DNA of 64,000 nucleotides from a virus. Each line of letters begins with the position of its first letter. Position 1 is the stretch's first letter. The notes beneath the pieces are model-generated. The model was given only the letters and a program-made list of their open reading frames with translations, did no database searches and was not told the origin of the DNA. Both the position numbers and the translations under genes were made by a program. This document shows positions 56,909 through 63,864 of this stretch, in pieces. The DNA lies in the IMG/VR virus record IMGVR_UViG_3300048997_000353, positions 1-64,000 of that record. The stretch is one strand, 5' to 3'.

Positions 56909-57361
56909 TTATTCCAACGATTCGACCAAGCTGGTGCCCGGTCCGCACTCAAGCGCAGTGAGCTGCCGCCCACTACCGGGCAGAGAATTGGTGCGGACGG
57001 TAGGATTTTCACCCACACTTTCAGCTTTAGAGGCCGACGTGCCTGACACCGCGTCCGCAGTGTATTTCCAAAGTCGGTAGTTCTTCAGCGCCGCGCGCTG
57101 TTCCCCCGTGATCGGAGCCGTGGCAATCGCCGTAAATCCAAAGTTATTATCCGGTTCGGTCCAGAGGTAGTGCGGGATGTAGTTGGCTTGCAGCTTCGCC
57201 ACGACGCGGCGCAAAGCGGCCACACCGGGCAGGCCGACGACGATGATATTGGGAACGAGATCTTCGTTGGGGTGCTGGATGGCGGCGAGATGGAAAACTG
57301 CATGATTGGCTTGAACGATTTGGTGAGCGACAGGAATGTCCTGTCTAACGAAAACGTACAC
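56909..57361 (-). CDS. Peptidyl-tRNA-hydrolase-II-like protein
   Basis: 150 residues from GTG 57361. The fold pattern of PTH2 is visible over ~1-98: YVFVRQDIPVAHQIVQANHA, then NIIVVGLPGVAALRRVVAKL, and TAIATAPITGEQRAAL. Family enzymes release tRNA from peptidyl-tRNA. The last ~45 residues are a non-conserved tail. There is no ribosome site at the GTG. The frame continues upstream through a UAG to an ATG at 57388, next to the predicted transcript start. The suppressor tRNA follows this gene. Confidence 0.65.
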   Translation of the reverse strand: MYVFVRQDIPVAHQIVQANHAVFHLAAIQHPNEDLVPNIIVVGLPGVAALRRVVAKLQANYIPHYLWTEPDNNFGFTAIATAPITGEQRAALKNYRLWKYTADAVSGTSASKAESVGENPTVRTNSLPGSGRQLTALECGPGTSLVESLE

Positions 57362-57395
57362 TGCATGGTCAGTGGGAATCTATGTCATGGCGAGC

Positions 57396-57424
57396 ATTCT
57401 CTGCGTGAACGATGGTGAAGTCAA
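57396..57424 (-). promoter_or_regulatory. Sigma70-type promoter for the PTH2/suppressor-tRNA unit
   Basis: TTGACT, a 17-nt spacer and GAGAAT on the minus strand. The -35 matches 5/6 and the -10 4/6. The start point is expected at about 57389, immediately before an ATG at 57388. It begins right where the upstream terminator ends. Confidence 0.6.
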
Positions 57425-57425
57425 C

Positions 57426-57458
57426 AAAAAAAAGGGCGAGCGTTTCTCGCGCCCGCCC
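57426..57458 (-). terminator. Strong intrinsic terminator
   Basis: A 9-bp stem GGGCGGGCG/CGCTCGCCC (one G-U) with a 7-nt loop, followed by eight T on the minus strand. The G-U replaces an A-C mismatch on the other strand, which shows the element is built for minus-strand RNA. It ends the unit containing 57484-57768. Confidence 0.85.
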
Positions 57459-57483
57459 TAAACCAACACCCCATTTTCGAAAG

Positions 57484-57768
57484 TTATGCCGAGGCTCCCC
57501 TAGCCTTGGCTCGCAGTTCTTGCTCCGCGTGGATCGCTGGCTCCGCGTCCTGCAGTGGCCGAATAATCCAGAGCGTGCGCTGTCCGGCGGGAACGAAGCT
57601 CGCGATCGAATGGCCTTCCTTGCAGCCAACCGTGAAAGCCTGGCTGCCGTAGACAACTTCGAAATTGCCTTGTTCACCGTCCAGGATGTCGGCCAAGTTT
57701 GGATTGTTGCTGACGTAAATTCCTGTCCGTTGCTGCTGTTGTTGCAATGGGGTTTGTCGATCTAACAT
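57484..57768 (-). CDS. Small hypothetical protein with poly-Gln stretch
   Basis: 94 residues from the ATG at 57768 (AGAGGTGA upstream). An early QQQQQ run is followed by a beta-rich centre (EQGNFEVVYGSQAFTVGCKE) and a charged helix. It has its own terminator downstream. No family recognised. The 109 nt upstream (57769-57877) show no other feature. Confidence 0.6.
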   Translation of the reverse strand: MLDRQTPLQQQQQRTGIYVSNNPNLADILDGEQGNFEVVYGSQAFTVGCKEGHSIASFVPAGQRTLWIIRPLQDAEPAIHAEQELRAKARGASA

Positions 57769-57877
57769 TGGTGTTCACCTCTCAGTTTAGGCTGCGCAAC
57801 CCTCAAGGCTGCCTACGGGAAAGATGGCACAGTTCCATATGCAAGGGAATCGGGTGCCTGTTGAAACGCTGTGGAAA

Positions 57878-58240
57878 TCAGTGGAAAAGTTTTGCGGAAA
57901 GTTTAAGTGGCGGGAATAATTTTGGCGAGCGCAGTAGTTCGATGATTGGCTTGTCTGCCTCTAGCACGTGCCATGTATCAGGCACGACTCCGTAATTCTT
58001 CCATGCCTTTTCCACCATGATGTTCAAATCCCTGATCGTGATCGTGGCTACTTCAATCGGACTCTTTCCCCACTTCCCACCGGCAAAAGTATAAACACCT
58101 CCGGAATCCACCGAATAATTCCCAGGTTTTATTTCGCTCGGAAAACTGAAGATCCGAAACGGCCAGGAGCGCGCAGCGGCCGTAGCTGCCACGCCGCCTA
58201 CGATCATGCCCAAGAATCCGCGTCTTGAAAGATTACTCAT
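57878..58240 (-). CDS. Tat-signal protein, unknown function
   Basis: 120 residues from the ATG at 58240, starting MSNLSRRGFLGMIVGGVAAT: a twin-arginine signal with an Ala-x-Ala type site near 24. The mature part begins SWPFRIFSFPSEIKPG and ends with a mixed alpha/beta region (ITIRDLNIMVEKAWKNYGVV). Tat export of a folded protein is rare for phage genes. An alternative reading is a virion protein whose basic N-terminus mimics a Tat motif. It overlaps the previous gene by 8 nt. Confidence 0.6.
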   Translation of the reverse strand: MSNLSRRGFLGMIVGGVAATAAARSWPFRIFSFPSEIKPGNYSVDSGGVYTFAGGKWGKSPIEVATITIRDLNIMVEKAWKNYGVVPDTWHVLEADKPIIELLRSPKLFPPLKLSAKLFH

Positions 58241-58433
58241 AGAGTTTCTCCACGCGCCGCAAGCAGGCGACGATTTCAGGTTCAACTTGTTGCAGCTTGA
58301 GTGTGCCCATCACCACGCGTTCGATATGACGGTTGGCGACGCCCAGCTCCGTCCAACATCGCGCGCCATCGCCTCGCGTTTCGGCGCGCAACTGGATTGT
58401 GTTCCGTCGTTGAATGTAATCTTCAAGAATCAT
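58233..58433 (-). CDS. Small hypothetical protein downstream of the ribozyme
   Basis: 66 residues, MILEDYIQRRNTIQLRAETR and onward, with a C-terminal helix (QQVEPEIVACLRRVEKLYE). The ATG at 58433 has no Shine-Dalgarno. Instead the 3' strand of the hammerhead element's outer stem ends 11 nt upstream. Cleavage at 58490/58489 would leave this gene on an RNA with a 5'-OH end. Function unknown. Confidence 0.55.
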   Translation of the reverse strand: MILEDYIQRRNTIQLRAETRGDGARCWTELGVANRHIERVVMGTLKLQQVEPEIVACLRRVEKLYE

Positions 58434-58443
58434 GAATTTTAAT

Positions 58444-58569
58444 GGGACGGTTGGTCACCAGTTATTCCCCGGCAGGGGTGACTCCACGGTACGCCTTCAC
58501 AAGCAGCGTTTCGTCTCACGACTCTTCAGCCGCTAATAACGCCGGGCCAGATGTCAGCAAGACCGTCCC
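58444..58569 (-). ncRNA. Hammerhead ribozyme, type I topology
   Basis: All core parts are present on the minus strand: CUGAAGA at 58529-58523, stem II GUC-GUGA-GAC, GAAA at 58512-58509, stem III CGC...GCG (with a further CUU/AAG), then U16.1-A17 at 58491-58490. Stem I GCGG/CCGU continues across an internal loop into CCCGGC/GCCGGG and an outer GGGACGGT/ACCGTCCC. The predicted cut is between 58490 and 58489. It lies 40 nt after the tRNA-Ala and before the gene at 58433. The loops of stems I and II could form the tertiary contact known to speed natural hammerheads. Confidence 0.75.
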
Positions 58570-58609
58570 GTCGCTGACCCACGGATCGTACTGCAACATG
58601 CCTTAAATT

Positions 58610-58685
58610 TGGTGGACCTGACCGGCTATGATCCGGCTGCCTCCTGATTGCAAAACAGGCGCTCTCCCAATTGAGCTACAGGCCC
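58610..58685 (-). tRNA. tRNA-Ala (UGC), unusual T-loop
   Basis: A 76-nt cloverleaf with encoded CCA: acceptor GGGCCTG/CAGGTCC with the G3-U70 wobble that marks alanine tRNAs, A73, D stem GCTC/GAGC, anticodon loop TTTGCAA (UGC). The anticodon stem has a U31-U39 mismatch. The T-loop is ATCATAG instead of TTCRAAY: U54 and A58 have exchanged to A54 and U58. This may impair or alter folding, or mark a non-translating tRNA. Confidence 0.8.
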
Positions 58686-58695
58686 ACAAGAAATT

Positions 58696-59001
58696 CTACG
58701 CTACTTCCGGCAAATAGATGATCCATTGGTGGCCCTGACTGCACCGCGCCGTTTTGTTTCCGAGATCGACGGTGGTCGCGAGATCAAGTGCGTGGCAAGT
58801 TGGGCAAACAATTTGCTCGGCTGGAATATCCTTGCCGGCCACGGTCACATATTGAATTTCCCGGTCCATCGCTTCCTCCACTTTCTCGACTTCTTCCGGA
58901 TCACACAGAAATGCTGAGTCTCCAATGTAAATAATTTCACGGTCGGCATCAGCGGCGTCGAACGTGAAAACTCCGTAGCGATCTGCCACGACGATTTTCA
59001 T
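58696..59001 (-). CDS. Small zinc-ribbon protein
   Basis: 101 residues from the ATG at 59001 (ATGA overlap). An N-terminal beta-rich half MKIVVADRYGVFTFDAADAD, then a CPTCHA...CSQGHQW zinc ribbon at the C-terminus. It ends in TAG, 11 nt before the tRNA-Ala. Readthrough would translate into the tRNA, so real readthrough is unlikely. Function unknown. Confidence 0.6.
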   Translation of the reverse strand: MKIVVADRYGVFTFDAADADREIIYIGDSAFLCDPEEVEKVEEAMDREIQYVTVAGKDIPAEQIVCPTCHALDLATTVDLGNKTARCSQGHQWIIYLPEVA

Positions 59002-59327
59002 GTTTCGGTGAACACGATTCCCTTGTCTTGCTCGTACCTGCAACGAATTGTTTTGTCGTTGTGCACAAAAACGACTGACAGAATTGCGTATCGCCCGATT
59101 TTGGTTTCAAGTGGCGTTCCCTCTCCCCACACCGGGAGCGAACTCTTCACGAGCATATTGGCAGCCAGCTTGCAGCGGTCGAGATCATCGCCCGGCTCGC
59201 ACTCAAGACGTAAAATCATGTGATTTCTCTTTTCCACTGGACCGACGTTCCGGATTTTTCCGGCAATGGGCGGATGCCATTCGTTCCCGTAATAGGTGCC
59301 GTTGCACACGACTAGCTTGGTTCTCAT
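58998..59327 (-). CDS. Hypothetical early protein
   Basis: 109 residues from the ATG at 59327 (ATGA overlap), MRTKLVVCNGTYYGNEWHPP and onward. It is a beta-rich small protein with a DLDRCKLAANMLVKSS helix. No family recognised. It is coupled to zinc-ribbon genes on both sides. Confidence 0.55.
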   Translation of the reverse strand: MRTKLVVCNGTYYGNEWHPPIAGKIRNVGPVEKRNHMILRLECEPGDDLDRCKLAANMLVKSSLPVWGEGTPLETKIGRYAILSVVFVHNDKTIRCRYEQDKGIVFTET

Positions 59328-59560
59328 GGCGACACATCCAGGTTGATTGCTCTTTTGGGAAGCGGCGGCACTTCTTTTCTGAACACGCGGTCCCAATATT
59401 TTTCTTCTGGGAATAACGGCCACCAGCCCCCTGGCGTTCTTTCCCCAACCACTTTCCAAACGATGCCGCACTCGCAGGTTATCGCATCGCCTTTTTCAAG
59501 GCGGGCATCATCGACTGGCATGAGCCGTATACAATCCGGGCATTGGATGTAGGTATTCAT
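59324..59560 (-). CDS. Small zinc-ribbon protein
   Basis: 78 residues from the ATG at 59560. MNTYIQCPDCIRLMPVDDAR with a following CECG pair forms a rubredoxin-like zinc ribbon. A Pro/Trp-rich tail follows (GGWWPLFPEEKYWD). Function unknown. Confidence 0.55.
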   Translation of the reverse strand: MNTYIQCPDCIRLMPVDDARLEKGDAITCECGIVWKVVGERTPGGWWPLFPEEKYWDRVFRKEVPPLPKRAINLDVSP

Positions 59561-59561
59561 G

Positions 59562-60512
59562 TTAAACCTCGAAACCAAATTGCAGATCAGCCAGCCCGGT
59601 TGCTGGAGTTGCTGACCAGGGAAACGGCCACGGTATCCAGGTGATGCCATCCGCGCTGCACTCAGCCGCACCGTCTCTAAAAACGGAATCCGTGGGGAAT
59701 CCTTGCTGCAATCCTTTTCGCAATGGATAACACAAACCATCGCACTGGACGTGCACCACGTCACCTGGCGCCATCACCAGGGGGGTTGCAAACTCCATCC
59801 GTGGTAGCCAGCCGTCCTTGTCCGATATCCCCGAGAATGTGAAGAACTGCGCCACGCCATTGATTCCGACCGTGATCTTCGCGGGCGTGTTCCGGATGGC
59901 GCGGAACCAAAGCGCATACGCAGTGATCGGACTCGATGGCTTAATCACTTCGCGCCCGTGAAACAAGGGATTGCCGACCCACGCTTCCATGTAGCCGATG
60001 CCATCGGCGCATAGCGGCCCCGACAGTCCGAGAATGGGAACGTAGCCAAATCGTTCGGTGCGGTTACCCAATGGGCTGACATACACAACTTTTCCGTCCG
60101 AGGGAAGAATCAACGGTTGCGGCGCATCTTCGTTTGGCGCATTGATGTACAGAGAATCCAGAGAGCAAAAGTTTAGGTCGGGCGCAGGATCAATATTTGT
60201 GAACGACAGCACGTACTGCTTGCCAGCTTCAAACGTGAACAGGTAGGGCAGCCTGAGAACGGGCCAGTCACCAAGAGCCGTGCCCTGCAGGGTCCACGCG
60301 AGATTCGTTCCAATGAGGATGATTTTGATCTGGCCGTTGGTCCCAGCGGCGTACCCTGGCTTGCTGACGATCAGAAACGGCCGCATGGTATCGACCACTA
60401 AAGAATTCTTCAGCCGGAAATGCATTTCAACTGTTTTGTTGCCGTGACCAATCGTGGTGTTGGCGAGCCCATCGGCTGCGAGTGATCCGTAAAATCCGCT
60501 TCGTTGAATCAT
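59562..60512 (-). CDS. Beta-rich protein of the early/small-gene region, unknown
   Basis: 316 residues from the ATG at 60512; AAAGGAG is 13 nt upstream. It starts MIQRSGFYGSLAADGLANTT. Two jelly-roll-like halves are visible by spacing (VVDTMRPFLIVSKPGYAAGT, then ADGIGYMEAWVGNPLFHGRE). It resembles a carbohydrate-binding or virion protein rather than an enzyme. Family unknown. Confidence 0.6.
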   Translation of the reverse strand: MIQRSGFYGSLAADGLANTTIGHGNKTVEMHFRLKNSLVVDTMRPFLIVSKPGYAAGTNGQIKIILIGTNLAWTLQGTALGDWPVLRLPYLFTFEAGKQYVLSFTNIDPAPDLNFCSLDSLYINAPNEDAPQPLILPSDGKVVYVSPLGNRTERFGYVPILGLSGPLCADGIGYMEAWVGNPLFHGREVIKPSSPITAYALWFRAIRNTPAKITVGINGVAQFFTFSGISDKDGWLPRMEFATPLVMAPGDVVHVQCDGLCYPLRKGLQQGFPTDSVFRDGAAECSADGITWIPWPFPWSATPATGLADLQFGFEV

Positions 60513-60584
60513 GGTCGGTTCGTTCTCCTTTGACAAATGGCAGAGCATGGAACTTACCTGCATAGCAGGTTAAAGGTCAAGTTT

Positions 60585-60788
60585 TTATTTTTCGTCCTTC
60601 TCGTCCCGCGGGATGCAAACAATCCCCCGGGTCCTGCCAAAATCGTCTTTGATTCTATGGACGCGCAAGCCAGCCGCCTCGCACTTCTTGATTTCGGCGA
60701 TGGTTTCTTCGTTGGTAAAAACATGCGGACCTAATTCCTCGCAGCCCGCTAATAATACTAGCACCAGGAATAATAAAAGTAGCTTCAT
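60585..60788 (-). CDS. Small lipoprotein
   Basis: 67 residues with a textbook lipoprotein signal MKLLLLFLVLVLLAGCEELG: lipidation at Cys16 after LAG. The mature part is charged and helical. It could be an outer-membrane lipoprotein for superinfection exclusion or a spanin-type protein, but nothing is diagnostic. ATGA overlap with the next gene. Confidence 0.7.
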   Translation of the reverse strand: MKLLLLFLVLVLLAGCEELGPHVFTNEETIAEIKKCEAAGLRVHRIKDDFGRTRGIVCIPRDEKDEK

Positions 60789-61135
60789 GGTTTGTACTCC
60801 ACCAAAGCTGGCAGACGGCTCATGATCGACGGAAAAAATTGTGTGGCGAGCTCAAGGCCTTCGGCGAAAGTGTACGTTCCTTCGAGCAGGAATGTGCTGT
60901 TGGAACCGGGACGAGAATCTACACTTTGATCCCAGCACGAAATTGCCGTCCAACCGTCTTTGTGATGCAACGCGGCAACTCCTTGGCTTTGCCCTTTCGG
61001 AGCGAGTATCCCGTCCGGATACCGGCCCCATGGTGACACGAAATCGTGCGGCGCCGATCTCGGTCCCCACGCGCCGCCCGGCTCCCACATGTAATGGCCC
61101 GCTCGTTCGAAGCAGCCGAAATAATAGGCTTTCAT
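60785..61135 (-). CDS. Conserved phage-type hypothetical protein
   Basis: 116 residues, MKAYYFGCFERAGHYMWEPG and onward, with HHKDGWTAISCWDQSVDSRP and PGSNSTFLLEGTYTF. I have seen this pattern in other phage early regions, but its function is unknown to me. Aromatic- and Gly-rich. ATGA overlaps on both sides. Confidence 0.6.
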   Translation of the reverse strand: MKAYYFGCFERAGHYMWEPGGAWGPRSAPHDFVSPWGRYPDGILAPKGQSQGVAALHHKDGWTAISCWDQSVDSRPGSNSTFLLEGTYTFAEGLELATQFFPSIMSRLPALVEYKP

Positions 61136-61944
61136 TTTGCCTCCTGCGAAGCTTCCGGGGTTGGCGGCTCTGGATACCTGCGTTTAATTTCCTCTTTCTG
61201 TTGCCGGATGCGCTCGTCCATCTCAGGCGTCCGAATGACAACATGGGGAGTGGACGCAGTAACTTTACTTGCCGACGAAGTTGGCTGCATTGCTTGCTGC
61301 ATTTCCTCGGCCGTCATCGGCGGTCGTGTGCGAATCGAGTTGGCTTCGGGCAACTGCCGAACTGGCTCATAAAAACGCTCGAGTATTTTCTGGGCTTCCG
61401 GTCCGCTGATTAAATTCTGGTCACGCTCGATCTCTTCCTGATGCGCGTAGTTCTCCAGGAAATCTTTTTTGCGCCACACGAGGTCGGCCGTTGGACACTC
61501 CCACAAGAAAGCCATCCCGCCGGCAGCCTTGATGGCGCGCACAATTTTTTCATCCAAGGCGGGCGCCCGACGATCGACTCCAAGATCCGGATGAAAATAC
61601 TGCCCGATCCACGCGAGTCCCTCTTGCCAGGATTTTTCAGCGAGAAGGGCCTGCGCGGCACCGTTGGCGGTATCCACGAATTCAAACAGGTGAGCTGGCG
61701 TGGGAAACTGGCAAGCCGATGTTGGCTTGAAGGTGCTTTTCAGTTTCGCGAAGGCTGTTCGCAATCCCTCTTCGGAGAGATCCTTCGTCCTGCGATCCGT
61801 GAACAGGGTTTCAATCCAAAGATCAAAAACTGGCGCGCCCACAATTTTTTCAGTGAGCGTTCCGATCTTTAAGAGTTCCGTCCGAATTAAGGCCTGAGTT
61901 TTCGAGGTTCTGTCGAAGGACTTCGTCTGCATCTGGTCTGCCAT
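61132..61944 (-). CDS. Putative replicative helicase loader
   Basis: 270 residues from the ATG at 61944 (AAAGGAG upstream). Helical N-terminal domain (ALIRTELLKIGTLTEKIVGA, then FPTPAHLFEFVD), a centre DEKIVRAIKAAGGMAFLWEC, and a charged C-terminal tail. It directly follows the initiator gene, with a 95-nt overlap, where phages usually place a lambda-P-type loader. The assignment is mainly from gene order. Confidence 0.6.
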   Translation of the reverse strand: MADQMQTKSFDRTSKTQALIRTELLKIGTLTEKIVGAPVFDLWIETLFTDRRTKDLSEEGLRTAFAKLKSTFKPTSACQFPTPAHLFEFVDTANGAAQALLAEKSWQEGLAWIGQYFHPDLGVDRRAPALDEKIVRAIKAAGGMAFLWECPTADLVWRKKDFLENYAHQEEIERDQNLISGPEAQKILERFYEPVRQLPEANSIRTRPPMTAEEMQQAMQPTSSASKVTASTPHVVIRTPEMDERIRQQKEEIKRRYPEPPTPEASQEAK

Positions 61945-62746
61945 TGGTTCTCCTTTTGCCATTCGTTTGGGCGGGTGGTTTATCTTCCCATTGATGGCCG
62001 TTCAAAAAAGTGGTGGGATGTGGAATGAATTGGAGTGTGCCGTCCGCGATGCTACTCGACCATTGCTCGGTCTGGCACCAGAGCTCGACCGCTTCGACCA
62101 CCTCGGGCCAGCGGTCGTCGGCCTTTACCTGGGACAGCCAGGCCTTGAGTGCCCGGCCCCGGTGGACCTTCCTCGGGTAGCTGTGCCAGAAGATCGAGAA
62201 CCCTGGCAAGTCAGGCTCGTTTCGGACACTTCTGTCGCCCGGGTTTTGGGCAATGGTTTTAGATTCTAATTCTTCATTCTTACTTCTTAATTCTAGAATA
62301 GGTGCGTCCTCAGTACAGTCCACAGTGCGTCCTCCATGCGTCCTCAGTGTCACGTCAGTACCGTCCTCAGTACACGGCTCATAAATTGGGTACTGCCATG
62401 ACGTTGAAGCATCAGCATTTAGGCGTTGTCCGATGAGTGCGCCGAATTCCGGTTCATACTTGTTGACCAAACACCTGTAGTTCCCCCTACATCCCGGTGT
62501 CCTAAACCTTTTTATGTACGCTTTTTGTTCGATACTCTCAAGGCTCCTCTGGATGTCCCGGAGGGTCGTTCCTCGGGGTGCCGAGGCCAAAAGCTTACCG
62601 GCCGAACCGGTCCAAATCCCGGTCTTGAAGTCGGCCTGCAGGTGGATCACGGTGTACACACCCAGGTCAAAAAAACCCATCTCCCCCTCTTCTAAATGCT
62701 GTTGGATACCGCGGCGGATTTTAATGAAACCCCTGGGGTGTGCCAA
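61850..62746 (-). CDS. Phage replication initiator (winged-helix, lambda O/DnaD-like)
   Basis: 298 residues from a TTG at 62746 (AGGGAGG 8 nt upstream). An N-terminal winged helix (FFDLGVYTVIHLQADFKTGI, then TTLRDIQRSLESIEQKAYIK) binds the origin. The C-terminal FSIFWHSYPRKVHRGRALKA, then TLQFIPHPTTFLNGHQW is the block shared by many phage initiators. It should recruit the helicase loader coded by the next gene. Inverted repeats and a promoter lie just upstream. Confidence 0.7.
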   Translation of the reverse strand: MAHPRGFIKIRRGIQQHLEEGEMGFFDLGVYTVIHLQADFKTGIWTGSAGKLLASAPRGTTLRDIQRSLESIEQKAYIKRFRTPGCRGNYRCLVNKYEPEFGALIGQRLNADASTSWQYPIYEPCTEDGTDVTLRTHGGRTVDCTEDAPILELRSKNEELESKTIAQNPGDRSVRNEPDLPGFSIFWHSYPRKVHRGRALKAWLSQVKADDRWPEVVEAVELWCQTEQWSSSIADGTLQFIPHPTTFLNGHQWEDKPPAQTNGKRRTNGRPDADEVLRQNLENSGLNSDGTLKDRNAH

Positions 62747-62780
62747 ACGAACGCCCTCCCTTAAAGAGCGAGGCGAGAAA

Positions 62781-62803
62781 GGCCGGTGTTAAGGGCACCG
62801 GCC
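62781..62803 (-). other. 8-bp hairpin in the leader of the replication operon
   Basis: GGCCGGTG/CACCGGCC with a 7-nt loop, flanked by an outer AGCGAG/CTCGCT pair. TTTCTCGCC follows on the minus strand. It may be an attenuator between the promoter and the initiator gene. Confidence 0.45.
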
Positions 62804-62841
62804 TGGGGCTCGCTTTGAAACCTGACATGGAACCGGACTGA

Positions 62842-62870
62842 ACGATAACTGCGGCAGGGGAACAGGTCAA
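62842..62870 (-). promoter_or_regulatory. Candidate promoter of the replication operon
   Basis: TTGACC, a 17-nt spacer and TATCGT on the minus strand. The -35 box is also one arm of an inverted repeat (GGTCAA at 62865-62870, TTGACC at 62881-62886), so a regulator could bind over it. It would drive the initiator and helicase-loader genes. Confidence 0.5.
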
Positions 62871-62893
62871 GTATGCATTGTTGACCAGATGGA

Positions 62894-62930
62894 CAAACTC
62901 ACAACATTCTGCGGATTTCCTGTGAGTTTG
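62894..62930. repeat. 10-bp inverted repeat, operator or origin candidate
   Basis: CAAACTCACA at 62894-62903 and TGTGAGTTTG at 62921-62930 are a perfect inverted repeat with a 17-nt centre. Imperfect TGTGGAA/TGTGAAT-type motifs follow toward 62960. It is the largest gene-free gap in the replication region (62747-62963). Confidence 0.55.
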
Positions 62931-62963
62931 CCCTGTGGAAATACTGTGAATGTGTGAATTAAC

Positions 62964-63401
62964 TCAAACAGAACCAGTTGACAAGCCTTCTTTGGCATTC
63001 GCCGAACCCTTACTTAACAGAGACGCTAGATCGTTTCTGTCGCGGTCGGCGATTTCTTTTTCGATCAATCGCTGAAAAATCGCCTCTGCTTCCGGGTGCA
63101 GTTCGAGCCAGGCAATATTTTCTTGCAATTGCTGGCCCTTGAGCTGGACCGCGCGCAATTCGTCATTCATCCGCTTCTGGATCTCGACGATTTGATCCTT
63201 CACGACATCCAGTTCCTGTTTCTGCTTTCCCAGAAATGTAACGGGAACTTTTGCCGTGAACGCGCCAGGCCAATTGCCAGAAGGCTGCGGCAGTCCGCGT
63301 CCTTCCGAAATACCGCCATCGGGCAACGGTTGTTTCTGTGTTGGTTTAACCACTGGTTTGATCCTCCATGTGTGAATGTGAAATAAATCAAGAATGCTCA
63401 T
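62964..63401 (-). CDS. Hypothetical coiled-coil protein
   Basis: 145 residues from the ATG at 63401 (ATGA overlap). A Pro/Gly-rich N-terminal half, then a long helix (QELDVVKDQIVEIQKRMNDE, LRAVQLKGQQLQENIAWLEL). No family recognised. It stands just before the replication-operon promoter. Confidence 0.55.
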   Translation of the reverse strand: MSILDLFHIHTWRIKPVVKPTQKQPLPDGGISEGRGLPQPSGNWPGAFTAKVPVTFLGKQKQELDVVKDQIVEIQKRMNDELRAVQLKGQQLQENIAWLELHPEAEAIFQRLIEKEIADRDRNDLASLLSKGSANAKEGLSTGSV

Positions 63402-63625
63402 AGCACGATCCCGGTTTCCCTTTTGGGCGGCTCGGGAATGACAGGTTTGCGATCCACGGCGTCGGCCAGCTCGCGCAGAAGTTGCGAGAAGCCAGTCGTG
63501 CGATCGTGTTCATACACCTTGCCCGACCACACCACTTTATCGCTGATAAACACCGTGGCTTCGTAATCGGAAATGTTACTGGCGAGGGGCTGCTCGGAAA
63601 GATTCCGAACTCGGATGGTCATCAT
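63398..63625 (-). CDS. Hypothetical small protein
   Basis: 75 residues, MMTIRVRNLSEQPLASNISD and onward, a beta-rich domain with EATVFISDKVVWSGKVYEHD. Start is the ATG at 63625 or the next at 63622, which overlaps the upstream stop. No family recognised. Confidence 0.55.
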   Translation of the reverse strand: MMTIRVRNLSEQPLASNISDYEATVFISDKVVWSGKVYEHDRTTGFSQLLRELADAVDRKPVIPEPPKRETGIVL

Positions 63626-63864
63626 TGAATGATCTCGCGCGCGTGGTGCAACCGCCGAAACACATTGCCCGCCGCGACCCATCCGTAGGCCATGCCAGTG
63701 TCCCTTGTCAGGATCAGGACTGGCGTGAAGCAGTTCGAACATCCAAGAACCAATGCGTGACGGCCCTGCTGCTGTTGCCTGTAAACGTCAATCGCTTCCT
63801 CGATCGTCAGTCCGTACTTCCGGACGATGATCAGAGGTCCCGGCAGTTTTTGTTGGTTGTTCAA
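63622..63864 (-). CDS. Hypothetical small protein with CxxC
   Basis: 80 residues from a TTG at 63864, MNNQQKLPGPLIIVRKYGLT and onward, then EEAIDVYRQQQQGRHALVLG and CSNCFTPVLI, perhaps half of a zinc site. The start has only a weak ribosome site. It may overlap the partial gene at the window edge by 77 nt. Confidence 0.5.
   Translation of the reverse strand: MNNQQKLPGPLIIVRKYGLTIEEAIDVYRQQQQGRHALVLGCSNCFTPVLILTRDTGMAYGWVAAGNVFRRLHHAREIIQ

Noticed and set aside
56764-56961. Plus-strand protein of 65 residues
   Set aside because: It is the reverse complement of the suppressor tRNA gene.
57369-57677. 102-codon minus-strand frame opposite the small poly-Gln protein region
   Set aside because: It runs through the intrinsic terminator and overlaps the better supported gene at 57484-57768; its translation is Arg/Ser-rich.
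58441-58690. Interpretation of the 58444-58569 element as a second tRNA because of its 7-8 bp closing stem
   Set aside because: There is no D/T-loop or anticodon arm; the interior matches a hammerhead core instead.
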